Source of the DNA: Pseudobdellovibrionaceae bacterium
GTDB taxonomy: Bacteria > Bdellovibrionota > Bdellovibrionia > Bdellovibrionales > JAMPXM01
Assembly: GCA_947462815.1 (NCBI GenBank)
Contig: CANHQR010000009.1
Location: 1-64,000, forward strand
DNA length: 64,000 bases
Direction: 5' to 3'
Shown here: positions 27,859 through 36,972 of the stretch, one piece after another
How positions within the stretch are numbered: the stretch's first letter is position 1
Layout: each line of letters begins with the position of its first letter
The notes under the pieces: generated by a model
Told to the model about the DNA's origin: nothing
The model's database searches: none
The model's input: only the letters and a program-made list of their open reading frames with translations
Position numbers and translations under genes: made by a program

Positions 27859-29223
27859 ATGGAAATCGACAGCCATGTTCCTCAGCCTCGCCCCGATTCG
27901 AACTCGTCCTCCAATCCCGGACATCTCAGTCGTCGAATTGGCCTCTTGTCGCTCACGCTTTACGGCATGGGGGATATCCTTGGCGCAGGAATTTATGGCC
28001 TCGTCGGCAAGGCCGCCGGGCAAATGGGTAATGCCGTTTGGCTCGCGTTTTTGGCGAGCATGATCGCGGCAGGCCTGACGGGTCTCTCTTATGCTGCGGT
28101 CGGCAGTCGATACCCGCGAGCCGCGGGTGCCGCTTACGTGACACTGAAAGCCTTTCGACGTTCTTGGCTTTCCTATGTCGTGGGCCTGGCCGCTCTAGCT
28201 TCAGGCCTGACGTCCATGGCAACGGCCAGTCGCGTCTTTTCGGAATATCTGCAGGCGAGTCTCCCACAGCTCCCATTAAGTTTTTTGATCATCGGGTTTT
28301 TGTGTGTCCTCGGCGGCATTGTCTATCGAGGCATTCGAGAGTCCATGTGGATGAACGCCGTCTGCACCATCATTGAAATCAGCGGGCTTGTTTTGATCAT
28401 TCTCGTCGGGGCGAGCTACCTCGGCGAAGTGAACTATCTCGATGCGCGCAGCGAATTCAATCCAAGTGGAGAACTCACCACTTCTTTGGTTCTAAGTGGC
28501 GCGGTCCTGACTTTCTATTCCTTCATTGGCTTTGAGGACATTCTCAACGTCAGTGAGGAGGTTAAAGACCCGCAACGCAATGTCCCCCGCGGCCTCCTGT
28601 TTGCGGTTGCGGGCGCCAGCCTCATCTATATCACCATCAGTCTCATTGCCGTGAGCGTTGTGCCGGCTGGGGAGCTCGCCAAGAGCTCGCGGCCACTCGT
28701 CGACGTGATGGCCGTCGCCGCGCCTTGGTTCCCCTCAAGTGTTTACTCGCTGATTGCCATGTTCGCGGTCGCCAACACGGCTCTCCTCAACTATGTCATG
28801 GGCTCGCGATTGCTGTACGGCATGGCCCATCAAGGTCTTCTCCCCTCGGCTCTCGGCCGTGTGGATGCTCGCACCCGAACACCTCATATCGCCATCGCCA
28901 CCATCCTCGGCATTGTGCTGCTGCTTGGACTTTCTGGAAATATCTCGGCGCTCGCGAAAGCAACCAGCGTACTTTTACTCGTGTGCTTCATCCTCGTGAA
29001 CCTATCACTAATCAAATTGAAGATGGACGGCCCCACGCCACCGGGTACATTCGATGTTCCGCTCGTGATCCCAATTTTGGGAAGCCTCGCCTGTTTGGCC
29101 ATGCTGGTGAACGCAAAACTACCCGAGTATCTGGTCGCGGGCGGCATTCTCCTCTTGATCGGCGTACTGTATTTCATCAAAAGGCCCGTCGAGTCGGCCA
29201 TCGAACGTATGGATCAAGAATAG
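27859..29223 (+). CDS. APC-superfamily amino acid permease
   Basis: The product has 454 residues and about twelve hydrophobic helices. The first helix carries the APC substrate loop (YGMGDILGAGIYGLVGKAAG), helix 3 follows (LTGLSYAAVGSRYPRAAGAAYVTL), and the central part has SFIGFEDILNVSEEVKDPQRNVPRG, a consensus APC signature. It imports amino acids or related cations in the inner membrane with a proton or sodium ion. The specificity is not readable. It resembles the YfnA-like or basic amino acid branch. It is flanked by minus-strand genes on both sides, so it is monocistronic. Confidence 0.92.
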   Translation: MEIDSHVPQPRPDSNSSSNPGHLSRRIGLLSLTLYGMGDILGAGIYGLVGKAAGQMGNAVWLAFLASMIAAGLTGLSYAAVGSRYPRAAGAAYVTLKAFRRSWLSYVVGLAALASGLTSMATASRVFSEYLQASLPQLPLSFLIIGFLCVLGGIVYRGIRESMWMNAVCTIIEISGLVLIILVGASYLGEVNYLDARSEFNPSGELTTSLVLSGAVLTFYSFIGFEDILNVSEEVKDPQRNVPRGLLFAVAGASLIYITISLIAVSVVPAGELAKSSRPLVDVMAVAAPWFPSSVYSLIAMFAVANTALLNYVMGSRLLYGMAHQGLLPSALGRVDARTRTPHIAIATILGIVLLLGLSGNISALAKATSVLLLVCFILVNLSLIKLKMDGPTPPGTFDVPLVIPILGSLACLAMLVNAKLPEYLVAGGILLLIGVLYFIKRPVESAIERMDQE

Positions 29224-29301
29224 GTCGATGAATTGTCCTAGATGCTTGTGGGGGCGAGGCCCTTGTCGCGTCTTAGCATCTGGAAACGCTGGACATTATT
29301 T

Positions 29302-29343
29302 GCTGGTCATATGGTGCTGGTCATCTGGTTCTCGTCATCTGGG
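29302..29343. repeat. 14-base imperfect tandem repeat
   Basis: Three imperfect units of about 14 bases (GCTGGTCATMTGGT and a diverged third copy) cover the stop region of the downstream minus-strand gene. Copy number change would alter its last residues. Confidence 0.55.
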
Positions 29344-30334
29344 CGGTCTGCAGGTTGCCCTGCAAGTTGCCCAGATCATCTCGCAAATCAGCTCGCTCAT
29401 CGGCCGTCGTCACTTCGACCAAGCGATTGACCTCTATCATCAGACGCCCGAGCTCAATCATTTCCGGCGAGCCAACACTCACACTCAGCGCCTGCATGAT
29501 CTCCAGTTGCTGACGCAACTCTACATCCATCCACATCGCGCGCCAAGACAGGAAGGTCTCTTCACGTCGGCGGTCAAATGCGTCGCTCATTTCGGAGCTC
29601 GACACAACCAACAAAAGGGCGTCTACATTCTTTGAAATCTCAAAGATTCGTCCATTCAGGACAGCATAGAGGTCCATCTGTTGATTCAACATTTGCGAAA
29701 GTAAACGGAGATGTTCACGGTCTTCCACCGACAAGGCCGCAGATTTGGACCACACGATGCTCGATGAAGACAGTCGTGAGAGTCTCACCACCACATCTTG
29801 AGCGTAAGCCTCGGTATCCAAGGCTCGAGCTCGCGGCCACGACGACGTCCAAATTGGTGAAACCTTGACCTCGGCTCGCAACAAGCCCTGCTGAGCCAGA
29901 TGTTTTGCCGTCGACTCACTCATCTGGCAAGGCGAGATGACCTCATGAGCTGATCGCTGCAGGACCGCGACAGCACCGGGTGAGAGACGAACAGCAACTT
30001 GGCAATACCGAGTCGCAAAGCTCATCATATGACGTTCGAGCTGAGCCACCATGTGGTCCCAGCGATGGCCACGCAGGATCTCGCTTCGCTGTGCAGAAAG
30101 TTTAAACTCGCGCAAAACGCTCGCGGGCTTCGCGTAAGCCAATGGATCTTGATCGAGTTTGGTCCAAGAATGAGGGATTTGTGATCCCGCGGCCGAAGCA
30201 GCGGCTGAAGCGCCAGGTGAAGCATAAGTCGAGTGCGGAGGTCGCACAAACCCCACAAGTCCACCGGCCAACACCAGCAAGAGAGCTGCAGATGCCGTCG
30301 AGAGCGTGCTGGAGGAAGACTTCGCGCGCTTCAC
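29321..30334 (-). CDS. exported hypothetical protein
   Basis: The product has 337 residues. A basic N-terminus and hydrophobic segment (TASAALLLVLAGGLVGFV) act as signal or anchor. The remainder is largely helical, with a pair of cysteines (RYCQVAVRL and ISPCQMS) and segments such as VVVRLSRLSSSSIVW and HLRLLSQMLNQQMDLYAVLN. I know no family. Its start lies 3 bases after the stop of the upstream lipoprotein gene, so the two form an operon and likely act together in the envelope. The C-terminus falls in a small tandem repeat. Confidence 0.68.
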   Translation of the reverse strand: MKRAKSSSSTLSTASAALLLVLAGGLVGFVRPPHSTYASPGASAAASAAGSQIPHSWTKLDQDPLAYAKPASVLREFKLSAQRSEILRGHRWDHMVAQLERHMMSFATRYCQVAVRLSPGAVAVLQRSAHEVISPCQMSESTAKHLAQQGLLRAEVKVSPIWTSSWPRARALDTEAYAQDVVVRLSRLSSSSIVWSKSAALSVEDREHLRLLSQMLNQQMDLYAVLNGRIFEISKNVDALLLVVSSSEMSDAFDRRREETFLSWRAMWMDVELRQQLEIMQALSVSVGSPEMIELGRLMIEVNRLVEVTTADERADLRDDLGNLQGNLQTAQMTRTR

Positions 30335-30337
30335 GGT

Positions 30338-30727
30338 TCACTCCGTCTCAGAAGATTCAGTGCCGACCGAAGCGAGCTCTGTCGCGAGGAGCATCAGCTC
30401 TTCATCAGAAAGCGTCGACAAGTAGTCCTCAACCGTCGGCTCACTCACCGAATAAAAGCCATAGGTCGGTCCGTAGTTGTCATTGTAGGAGTCGCGCCAT
30501 TGATCATAGCTCGGCATGTTGCCCCCGCCTGATGCGAGGTCACAGCTGGTACCTCGATCGATGGGGTACTGCCGGTTCATGCAGTTCTCATAGCTGTTGA
30601 GCGTTCGTTCGTAGACATGCCCATCCGCGTATTCGGGCGCTTGGGGCGTCGAGCAGGCACTGGATAAGGAAGCCACAGCGAGCATTCCCAAGAGTCGCCA
30701 GCTTCGGATCCATTTTGTTCCCACCAT
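30338..30727 (-). CDS. small lipoprotein
   Basis: The product has 129 residues with a clean lipoprotein signal (LLGMLAVASLSSAC, Cys at about 25). The mature part is acidic and rich in Tyr and Asn (YDQWRDSYNDNYGPTYGFYS), with a second Cys pair (ENCMNRQ and TSCDLAS) that could form a disulfide. It ends SEPTVEDYLSTLSDEELMLLATELAS. No family is recognised. It is the first gene of a two-gene operon with the 29321-30334 gene. Upstream lies a 306-base gap holding the terminator of the FKBP gene. Confidence 0.7.
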   Translation of the reverse strand: MVGTKWIRSWRLLGMLAVASLSSACSTPQAPEYADGHVYERTLNSYENCMNRQYPIDRGTSCDLASGGGNMPSYDQWRDSYNDNYGPTYGFYSVSEPTVEDYLSTLSDEELMLLATELASVGTESSETE

Positions 30728-30919
30728 TCGGCACCACCTTTCGCGAGAGCGACTTGTTCAACCCAAGTTGCAGCCCTCTCCTTTTGAGATAGCAAGCCTC
30801 GCGACCAACCCCCGCCCTCCCAAAGCATTCTCGTTCGATCCTGTGACCGATTTATATAGACGTGCCTGGACTGCGCCGGGCTACGTCCGACACCTGTCAA
30901 AGCTTTAGACAGTTCAAAA

Positions 30920-30963
30920 CCCCAAAAACACAACCCCCCATCGCAGATGGCGATGAGGGGTTG
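30920..30963 (-). terminator. Rho-independent terminator of the FKBP gene
   Basis: A long hairpin spans 30931-30963: CAACCCC(C)CATCGC, loop AGAT, then the complement. Read on the minus strand it is followed by TGTTTTTGGGGTTTT. It lies about 70 bases after the stop of the FKBP gene in the 30728-31033 gap, which has no other gene. Confidence 0.85.
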
Positions 30964-31033
30964 TCGTGGGCCGGCGATTCGAAGGTCGACGCTGGGGCTT
31001 CTGTTCTTGCGAGCCCTCAGAGTCGCCACTCGA

Positions 31034-31819
31034 TCATTTGTTCTTTTTCGGCCGTTGGGCCGGAGGTGGGGAGCTCACGGACAAGAGCTCCACTTCAAAG
31101 AGCAGAGCCGAGTTGGGCTCGATCGCTTGACCAGCACCCTGCTCGCCATAAGCCAATTGAGAAGGAATCGCGAAGCGATACTTCGAGCCAACCTTCATCA
31201 GCTTCAAACCCTCTGTCCAACCTGGAATCACCTGACCAACGGCGAACTCTGCAGGGCCGCCGTGCTTGGCTGAGGCATCGAATTCTTTGCCATCAATCAA
31301 TGTTCCTACATAGTTCACTTTGACCAAATCGCCATCTTTAGGCGTCGCTCCATCGCCCTCTTTGACGACCTCATACTGCAAGCCCGACTCGGTCACTTTC
31401 CATCCCGGCTTGGCTTTGTTTTTCTCGAGATAGGCATCACCCTCTTTTTTATTCTTCTCAAACTTCGCGCGAATCTTTTCGACCGCACCTGTTTCAATTC
31501 GCTGAAAAGCAGATCGCATTTCATCCTGATTGAGTTGAGACTCTGTGCCTTTTTGAGCGTCGCGCAGGCCCGCCAAAAAGGCCGCCTCGGTCACTTCGAC
31601 ACCTTGGCGTTTCAAATTCATGCCCATGTTATAGCCGACAGCGTAGCTATCTTTGTCGCCATCTGAACTCAACTTAGCCGCACCCGTACCCAAGCAGCCA
31701 ACAAGACCGCCTACGACAACGAAAGACAAGGTCAAGCTCGCCGCAAGTCGGTGAGCGCCCGGCAACATACCTTTGAGCTGAAACTGATTCTTAAAATTCG
31801 CCTTCACGGAAGTGTTCAT
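31034..31819 (-). CDS. FKBP-type peptidyl-prolyl isomerase lipoprotein (Mip/FkpA-like)
   Basis: The product has 261 residues from ATG 31819, with GGGAGA upstream. The signal ends in VVGGLVGC, a lipobox. The N-terminal part is the FKBP_N dimerisation helix set (DSYAVGYNMGMNLKRQGVEVTEAAFLAGLRDA). The FKBP catalytic domain follows (YEVVKEGDGATPKDGDLVKVNYVGTLIDGKEFDAS, VIPGWTEGLKLMKVGSKYRFAIPSQLAYGEQG, NSALLFEVELLSV). It speeds proline isomerisation in periplasmic or outer-membrane proteins, like FkpA or Mip. It has its own terminator and is transcribed alone. Confidence 0.93.
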   Translation of the reverse strand: MNTSVKANFKNQFQLKGMLPGAHRLAASLTLSFVVVGGLVGCLGTGAAKLSSDGDKDSYAVGYNMGMNLKRQGVEVTEAAFLAGLRDAQKGTESQLNQDEMRSAFQRIETGAVEKIRAKFEKNKKEGDAYLEKNKAKPGWKVTESGLQYEVVKEGDGATPKDGDLVKVNYVGTLIDGKEFDASAKHGGPAEFAVGQVIPGWTEGLKLMKVGSKYRFAIPSQLAYGEQGAGQAIEPNSALLFEVELLSVSSPPPAQRPKKNK

Positions 31820-32198
31820 GTCGAGATCTCCCATTTGAGTTTTAAACTGATACTTCTGCCCCATAACGTTCTGCCCTCAAACTCCGCGCCGATCCGACCT
31901 GCGCTCAGCAAGCTTCAGATACTCTGCGGCGGTAAGCTTCGGGCTGAGCGATGCTGACTTCGCGACACTTCCCGTTCTCACCTTCAGGTCCTTGATTGCA
32001 CATCGAAGCCGTGCTCTCGACAAGTAGCAATTTCATGTGCTGATGAAAAAAGCACAGCAATCGGCCGAGCGCTCCTGCGGCCCAGGCCATTGAGTTGCAA
32101 GCCACTCCGCGGATCCTGACGAAACTTCGGGCATAAGCGTTGCTCTTCACGTCGTCGCAATCTCAGACGGTCGATGATCTCGAGAAGGGAAGATTCTT
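31820..32198. other. divergent intergenic region
   Basis: The gap separates the FKBP gene from the cysteine-peptidase-like gene and should hold both promoters. A possible 81-codon minus-strand frame (31905-32150, listed separately) is the only coding-like content. No repeat or RNA structure was seen. Confidence 0.4.
31905..32150 (-). CDS. possible small Cys-containing peptide
   Basis: A 81-codon frame starts with GTG at 32150, without a clear ribosome-binding site. An internal ATG (MKLLLVESTASMCN) is another possible start. Codons in the second half look used (GC-rich third positions), and the end CNQGPEGENGKC with a final Cys is protein-like. I am not convinced it is real. Confidence 0.3.
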   Translation of the reverse strand: MKSNAYARSFVRIRGVACNSMAWAAGALGRLLCFFHQHMKLLLVESTASMCNQGPEGENGKCREVSIAQPEAYRRRVSEAC

Positions 32199-33560
32199 AT
32201 GAAGTCCTTACAGAATAACTCCAACGGCCTTCCGGTGCGCCAAGGCCGTCGCCACACTTCATCAAGTCTTTGGCGAACCTCAACGCCCGTTTCCGCAATC
32301 GCCCTCACCGCCGTCACGGCCTTATCACTTTTGATCACCACTCCATCGGAAGCTCAGGTCTGGACCGAAACCCAGTCGTGGAACCAAGAGTGGGAAGATC
32401 GTTATGCGGCCTGGGTTGAGAACGATGTGAACGAGGACATTTTCACGAAGGGGCGTTGGGCCGGACTTTCCCATGACTGCGCCGACGCAGCTTACTACGC
32501 GAGGGCCATCTTCGCTTACGAAAACAAATTGCCCTTTGCGATGCGCGACCCTTCAGGCGGCTCGCAGATGATCACCAATCGTATGACGCGCTTCAATGGC
32601 CAAGCGGAAGACCGCCGCGTCCGCAGTTTCTTATCGCTCCTCGGCGATCTCTCTTCGACCAAAACCATAGGCCAAGACACTTATCCCGTTCGCGTTGATC
32701 GCGAGTTCGTTCGTCCGGGAGGCGTGTGGGCTCGTCCCACGCTGATGGATCGTTCATTCTGGCACATTCTCAGTGGCTCAGCGGGGACCGAGCTCCCTGG
32801 ACATGCCGAGATCATCAAACAAGTCACAGCCGAAGGTGTGATTTGGAAGCTCGAATCCACAGTACCGCGTGCGGTTCGCGATTTGAACCTGACTTCGAAT
32901 ATGTGGTTTCTGCCTGAGAATCACCAAACAGGTCTGCGCAAATGGCTGACTCCCGAGCAGTACAGCCGCCCCTTCTCTACTCTTCCCGGCTACAGCCTCG
33001 AACAGTTTAGAGAGTTGGGCACAACACAGACTCAACAAACAAATGGCGACTCCGGTCCGTCGACCAGCAGTGGTCAGCGAACTTTGGATCAATTCAAAGC
33101 CGATCTCGCATCGCGCTTGTCTCACAATGGTCGCCAAGAAAGTGCCGATGGCTTCTATCGACGAAATGCGAAGAGCTTGTGCGGCAGCTTGCGCGTTCGC
33201 GCTGAAGCCGTGTCTCGCGCACTCGCGTTCAAACAAAGGATCGGTGGGCGCTGCCTCAATGCCAGCGAGTACGACCAGCACTCGACACCCTCGCGCGACC
33301 GACGCGCTCGCGAACTCCTTGCGGAGACCGCGAAACGCGCTTCGACCTTTGGTTTCTTCACCGATGGGGCGCTTCGCGAAATTCTCCCTTATCTCGACGC
33401 CGAGTGCCCGGGCATCGAAATCGCTCCCGGCCGAAGTCTACGTCTTTCGGATTGGGCAATCGCCGCAAAGAACAATCAGCTGAGTTCGGATCCCAATCAA
33501 TCGCTGGAAGCGCGATGGGGCCAGGCTCCAGCCGCCGAAGGCACATGCCCGACGTACTGA
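32199..33560 (+). CDS. exported protein with cysteine-peptidase-like motif
   Basis: The product has 453 residues, with AAGGGAAG before the ATG and a signal ending at SEAQ. Near residue 90 the stretch GLSHDCADAAYYARAIFAYENKLPF has a Cys at the start of a hydrophobic helix, as in NlpC/P60 and transglutaminase-type peptidases. A later ELPGHAEIIKQV (His) and EGVIWKLESTVP fit the order Cys-His. No third residue could be fixed. The C-terminal 150 residues are helical with three Cys. It may cut peptidoglycan peptides, but this rests on a motif alone. Genes of similar exported type follow in the same direction. Confidence 0.6.
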   Translation: MKSLQNNSNGLPVRQGRRHTSSSLWRTSTPVSAIALTAVTALSLLITTPSEAQVWTETQSWNQEWEDRYAAWVENDVNEDIFTKGRWAGLSHDCADAAYYARAIFAYENKLPFAMRDPSGGSQMITNRMTRFNGQAEDRRVRSFLSLLGDLSSTKTIGQDTYPVRVDREFVRPGGVWARPTLMDRSFWHILSGSAGTELPGHAEIIKQVTAEGVIWKLESTVPRAVRDLNLTSNMWFLPENHQTGLRKWLTPEQYSRPFSTLPGYSLEQFRELGTTQTQQTNGDSGPSTSSGQRTLDQFKADLASRLSHNGRQESADGFYRRNAKSLCGSLRVRAEAVSRALAFKQRIGGRCLNASEYDQHSTPSRDRRARELLAETAKRASTFGFFTDGALREILPYLDAECPGIEIAPGRSLRLSDWAIAAKNNQLSSDPNQSLEARWGQAPAAEGTCPTY

Positions 33561-33679
33561 CGCTCGCGGCAGGCTGAATGCGCTGACAAAAGAAATATCC
33601 TGGTCTGAGAACTGAAAGCTCCGAGCCGAGTTCACCTGAAACGTGACTCGGCCACTCGACAATGCGAGGCTAACTCAAG

Positions 33680-34495
33680 ATGCGAGGCGGAGAGCTCTAT
33701 CTACCACCAGATCCCAACGAAGGCCGCACCAAAGGTGAGGCCGCGTGGCGCACGTGGATTGTACCCGGGATCTGTCTGCTGATCGCTGCAGGCCTCATCG
33801 GGCGAGCCATCCAAAAACGCTCGCGAGCTCGCGATGTCTCGACGCCGCCCGCAGCGAGCGATTCTTCTCACCTCGCTCATGACTCGCGTACGGTCTTGCC
33901 TAAAGACTCTCGCCCTGGCGATCTCCCATCGGCCAACTCACTCCCTCATCACTTCCCCACGTCCGCGGACTCTCAGCCTCTGCAACCCGATGCTTGGGTT
34001 GAGTTGAGATCGGCCATTCGTTCTTGTTTTCCAGACGAGGCTCAACAGGCGGATCGAGCTGGAGGCTTACCGGCTCAACTGAGCTCGGCCACGCTCGAGG
34101 CGGTCTTCGGTCCACTTCGTAAGAAGGAAAGCCTCACACACATCGAGCATCTACGATTTGCCAACGGCGGCGAGCGACGGCTACGCGTCTCACTCGAAGC
34201 CCAAGCCGATGAAGGCGTTCAACCCATCCTGCGTGTCTACGACGTGGACCCCGAGGGTTTGCCCATTCCCCTGAAGATCCCCGACGCCCACACGCGAATG
34301 CCCAGCGAAACACTTCTTGCCGCTTATCGACAAAGCGCGGAGATCTCGTTTCGACAAGTCGAATGGGGCGTGGCTTACGGTAGCGGCGCGGTCGGGCAGA
34401 TGATGGAAACCAACGGTGAGATCAGCGGCGTACAGATTCGCCTGCGAGGCAAACTGCTACATTGCCTCTCCTCCAGCCAGTGCGAGTGCCTCTAA
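33680..34495 (+). CDS. membrane-anchored hypothetical protein
   Basis: The product has 271 residues. A single transmembrane helix (WIVPGICLLIAAGLIGRAI, about residues 25-43) is followed by a Ser/Pro-rich spacer and a C-terminal domain of about 160 residues (VELRSAIRSCFP, EHLRFANGGERRLRVSLEAQ, VEWGVAYGSG). The last residues are Cys-rich (LHCLSSSQCECL). I do not recognise the family. The position after the cysteine-peptidase-like gene (118 bases) and a similar pattern of export suggest an envelope job. Confidence 0.62.
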   Translation: MRGGELYLPPDPNEGRTKGEAAWRTWIVPGICLLIAAGLIGRAIQKRSRARDVSTPPAASDSSHLAHDSRTVLPKDSRPGDLPSANSLPHHFPTSADSQPLQPDAWVELRSAIRSCFPDEAQQADRAGGLPAQLSSATLEAVFGPLRKKESLTHIEHLRFANGGERRLRVSLEAQADEGVQPILRVYDVDPEGLPIPLKIPDAHTRMPSETLLAAYRQSAEISFRQVEWGVAYGSGAVGQMMETNGEISGVQIRLRGKLLHCLSSSQCECL

Positions 34496-34583
34496 GATTC
34501 CATGACTCAGTGAATTCGGGTTGTCGATCCCTTGTCGACTTCGCTTAAATGTCGAGGTCTGCATAGCTTGACGAGGAGGTCGA

Positions 34584-35090
34584 ATGTCGAGTCACTTCAC
34601 TATTCCCAAAAATGCCTTCATCTGCAGATCGCTCAGCGCTTTGCCCGCCCTGCTGATGGGCACAAGCCTGTTGATTTCGCCTCAAGCCGAAGCGAACTTC
34701 CAACCCACGACACTTCCGGTCCTCGCCAAACGAACCAGCACGCAGCTGGCAAGTGGCCAAGCTCGCGAGGCCGACTGCGTGGTTCACTCAGACGGCGTCG
34801 TCATCACGCGACGAATGGGCCCGATCCAGTGGACTGAAACTCGCTCACTGAGTTTCCAATCCCATCCCGCCTCGAGCATTGACGAGCTCAGTGCTGCACC
34901 TCTCAAAACTCAGAACGGAAATCCAGCGGACATCTCTTTTCATTTTGTGGCTTACCGCCTCAGCCCCCAGGGCATTCTCGATGAAGTGGTGATCTCACGC
35001 TTCGATGGAAAGACGGGAACGAGTTACGACCGCGAGGGTGCGACGGCCAGCACGCTGAAGGCCGTGTTGAATTCGATTTGTCCCTTCTGA
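34584..35090 (+). CDS. exported hypothetical protein
   Basis: The product has 168 residues with GAGGAGGTCG before the ATG. The signal peptide ends SPQAEAN. The mature part has a Cys at each end (ADCVVHSDGVVITRR and LNSICPF), and strands such as ISFHFVAYRLSPQGILDEVVISRFDGKTG suggest a small beta sandwich. The final part (TASTLKAVLNSIC) is helical. No known family was recognised. It follows the previous membrane-anchored gene in the same direction. Confidence 0.65.
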   Translation: MSSHFTIPKNAFICRSLSALPALLMGTSLLISPQAEANFQPTTLPVLAKRTSTQLASGQAREADCVVHSDGVVITRRMGPIQWTETRSLSFQSHPASSIDELSAAPLKTQNGNPADISFHFVAYRLSPQGILDEVVISRFDGKTGTSYDREGATASTLKAVLNSICPF

Positions 35091-35293
35091 GCGGCATCGC
35101 TTGAGTGTGTGAGTACCAAGCCTGAGCCAGGTCAACTCAGGCCAACATGAGTCAATTGTGAAGCCCGGATCCGCGCGGCGACGATGACGTGCGGAGAGGT
35201 TCAAATTCTGAGTGATTTCCATGGCTTTGACGTCTCGCCACACAATAAATCGTGGCCGTCAAGTTGGCCCCCCATCGCTCCGAAAAGAGACTT

Positions 35294-36313
35294 ATGCCGC
35301 ACCTCCATCGACCTGATAGATCGTCGCGCATCTCTGTCCGATCCGCAGCTCTGGGGCTATGCTGGGCGATTCTCGCCGCGACGGTGAGCACCCTGTCGGC
35401 AGCCGAAACGACTCGGCCAGGCCGCCAAACCCCTCCGACATCCGCAGCCTCGAGCGGAGGATCAGGCCACGACAATATGGTTCAGCGACTGCGCCAACTT
35501 TCCTTCAACTGCAGCTCCACGCGAGGTCAAGCTTCGCTCTGTATCGGCCGAGTTCCCAACTATCCACAGCCCGTGCGGATCTATGTACCGGAAAACTATG
35601 TGCGGACGGGTCAAGAGCCTCTGGCTCTCCACTTTCATGGTCATAACATCGCGGGGTCAGCGGAGAGCTCGCACTTCGTCAATGGCTACGGAGATTTTGA
35701 GAAGTGGCTGGCGAACTCAGGCTCGGGGCAACTTCTGGTGATCCCCACGAGCACCGGGGCCTCGGCCACCTACAACGCTCTATTTCGACCCGAGTCGCCG
35801 CGCGAGGCGGGTGAGAATTTCAATCGACTGATCAGCTCACTCGAAGATGTGACAGGTACGGCATTCAATGATCTCGCTGTATCAGGCCACAGTGGCGCCT
35901 ACGCCGCAATCGGCGCGCTTGGTCTGGTGTCGCAAGATCGGCCCGAGGGTGCGCGTGTTCGACAAATTTCGGGTATTGGTTTGTTCGATGCCGTCTATGG
36001 TCGTTCGAACCAAATCATGAATTGGGCGAATCGTCTCAATACTCAGCGCACTTTGCTTTACAACCTTTACGCCGAGCCCGGCTCGACCACTGCTGTCGTG
36101 CCAGGGACGGGCGCGCGCCGCTACCCTTCAGGTCAACTCCAATTCAATGAGATGGTCTCGCAAATCACACAGCCTCGAGCTCGCCGTGCGGACGAGACTG
36201 TGGCGGGCGTGCAGGTTCGCACGGAAAGAATGGAACACATGCAGGCGATGATGAACGGTCGCTACACGGAGTTTCTACGGAACTGGTCCCGATTACGCAG
36301 TTCAGCGCCGTAA
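35294..36313 (+). CDS. exported alpha/beta-hydrolase-like protein
   Basis: The product has 339 residues from ATG 35294 with AAGAGA upstream. The signal segment is SAALGLCWAILAATVSTLSA. The hydrolase fold shows LALHFHGHNIAG (oxyanion HGH), LLVIPTSTGAS and the nucleophile elbow VSGHSGAYAA with Ser in GHSG. The acid and final His could be in GLFDAVYG and a later segment; I could not fix them with certainty. The substrate is unknown. As an exported esterase or peptidase relative it belongs to the secretome-rich block 32-36 kb. It converges with the DinB-like gene 19 bases away. Confidence 0.75.
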   Translation: MPHLHRPDRSSRISVRSAALGLCWAILAATVSTLSAAETTRPGRQTPPTSAASSGGSGHDNMVQRLRQLSFNCSSTRGQASLCIGRVPNYPQPVRIYVPENYVRTGQEPLALHFHGHNIAGSAESSHFVNGYGDFEKWLANSGSGQLLVIPTSTGASATYNALFRPESPREAGENFNRLISSLEDVTGTAFNDLAVSGHSGAYAAIGALGLVSQDRPEGARVRQISGIGLFDAVYGRSNQIMNWANRLNTQRTLLYNLYAEPGSTTAVVPGTGARRYPSGQLQFNEMVSQITQPRARRADETVAGVQVRTERMEHMQAMMNGRYTEFLRNWSRLRSSAP

Positions 36314-36332
36314 GACGAACGACCGATTCGAC

Positions 36333-36947
36333 TTACTTGAGGCCCTTGCGAATTTCTCGCAGCTGTCGCAAGTGAATCCCATGATGTGCACCGAGAAGCC
36401 AAATCCACTGCGAAGCACGAAACTCACCAAACCAAGGATGCCGGAGAGTGGTCTTCGATCGACGCGCCTTCGCATCGACTTGACGTAGATTCAGATCCGC
36501 CGACTGCGCCCATTCATCCAAGCGCCGCATCCAATCGATGGGACCTTCGGCCTCTTGCCCTTTGGGCTTCACTTTCGCGGTATCAACTTCACCGGGCGGC
36601 ACACGCCCCTGACTCAACTCGATCGCTCCGAACTCGATTCTGGATCCGACCATCCAGAGATGCTCCAACACCATTTCAGCCGACCAAAAGCGCGAGCTAT
36701 CCTCGAGGCCCGGCTGCGGCGGCACGAGCACGCGCTGAGTTCGCAGCTCCAGCGGGATTGACGCCCATACTTCGGCCAGCTTGGCGTGGCGACGCCGCAG
36801 TTGATCCAACGACTCGTCCCAATCGGCGCGAGTCGAGACGAAGGGGCCGAGCACATACCGCAGCAAGAGGCGCTGAGGCCAGGGCAGGCCCGCTCCAGGT
36901 GGTGCGAGTTGCGGTGTCACAGCCGAATGCGTCTGACTTGATTTCAT
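36333..36947 (-). CDS. DinB-like / DUF1569-type metal-binding protein
   Basis: The product has 204 residues with no signal. DinB-type helices are seen: FWSAEMVLEHLWMVGSRIEFG (first metal His) and QWIWLLGAHHGIHLRQLREI (H-H-x-x-H, the second and third ligands). These proteins form a four-helix bundle binding a divalent metal and often act as thiol-dependent transferases (bacillithiol or mycothiol type). The exact thiol here is unknown. Its start codon lies inside a near-perfect palindrome (36945-36964) shared with the divergent esterase, so a common regulator is likely. Confidence 0.7.
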   Translation of the reverse strand: MKSSQTHSAVTPQLAPPGAGLPWPQRLLLRYVLGPFVSTRADWDESLDQLRRRHAKLAEVWASIPLELRTQRVLVPPQPGLEDSSRFWSAEMVLEHLWMVGSRIEFGAIELSQGRVPPGEVDTAKVKPKGQEAEGPIDWMRRLDEWAQSADLNLRQVDAKARRSKTTLRHPWFGEFRASQWIWLLGAHHGIHLRQLREIRKGLK

Positions 36948-36964
36948 ATGACGATCGTAATATG
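36945..36964. promoter_or_regulatory. 20-base near-perfect palindrome, probable TetR operator
   Basis: The site reads CATATGACGA then TCGTAATATG, identical to its complement apart from one base pair in each arm. It overlaps the ATG of the DinB-like gene and lies 8 bases before the ATG of the esterase gene. The TetR gene two genes on is the natural candidate to bind it. No experiment is implied. Confidence 0.6.
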
Positions 36965-36972
36965 ATTGATAA

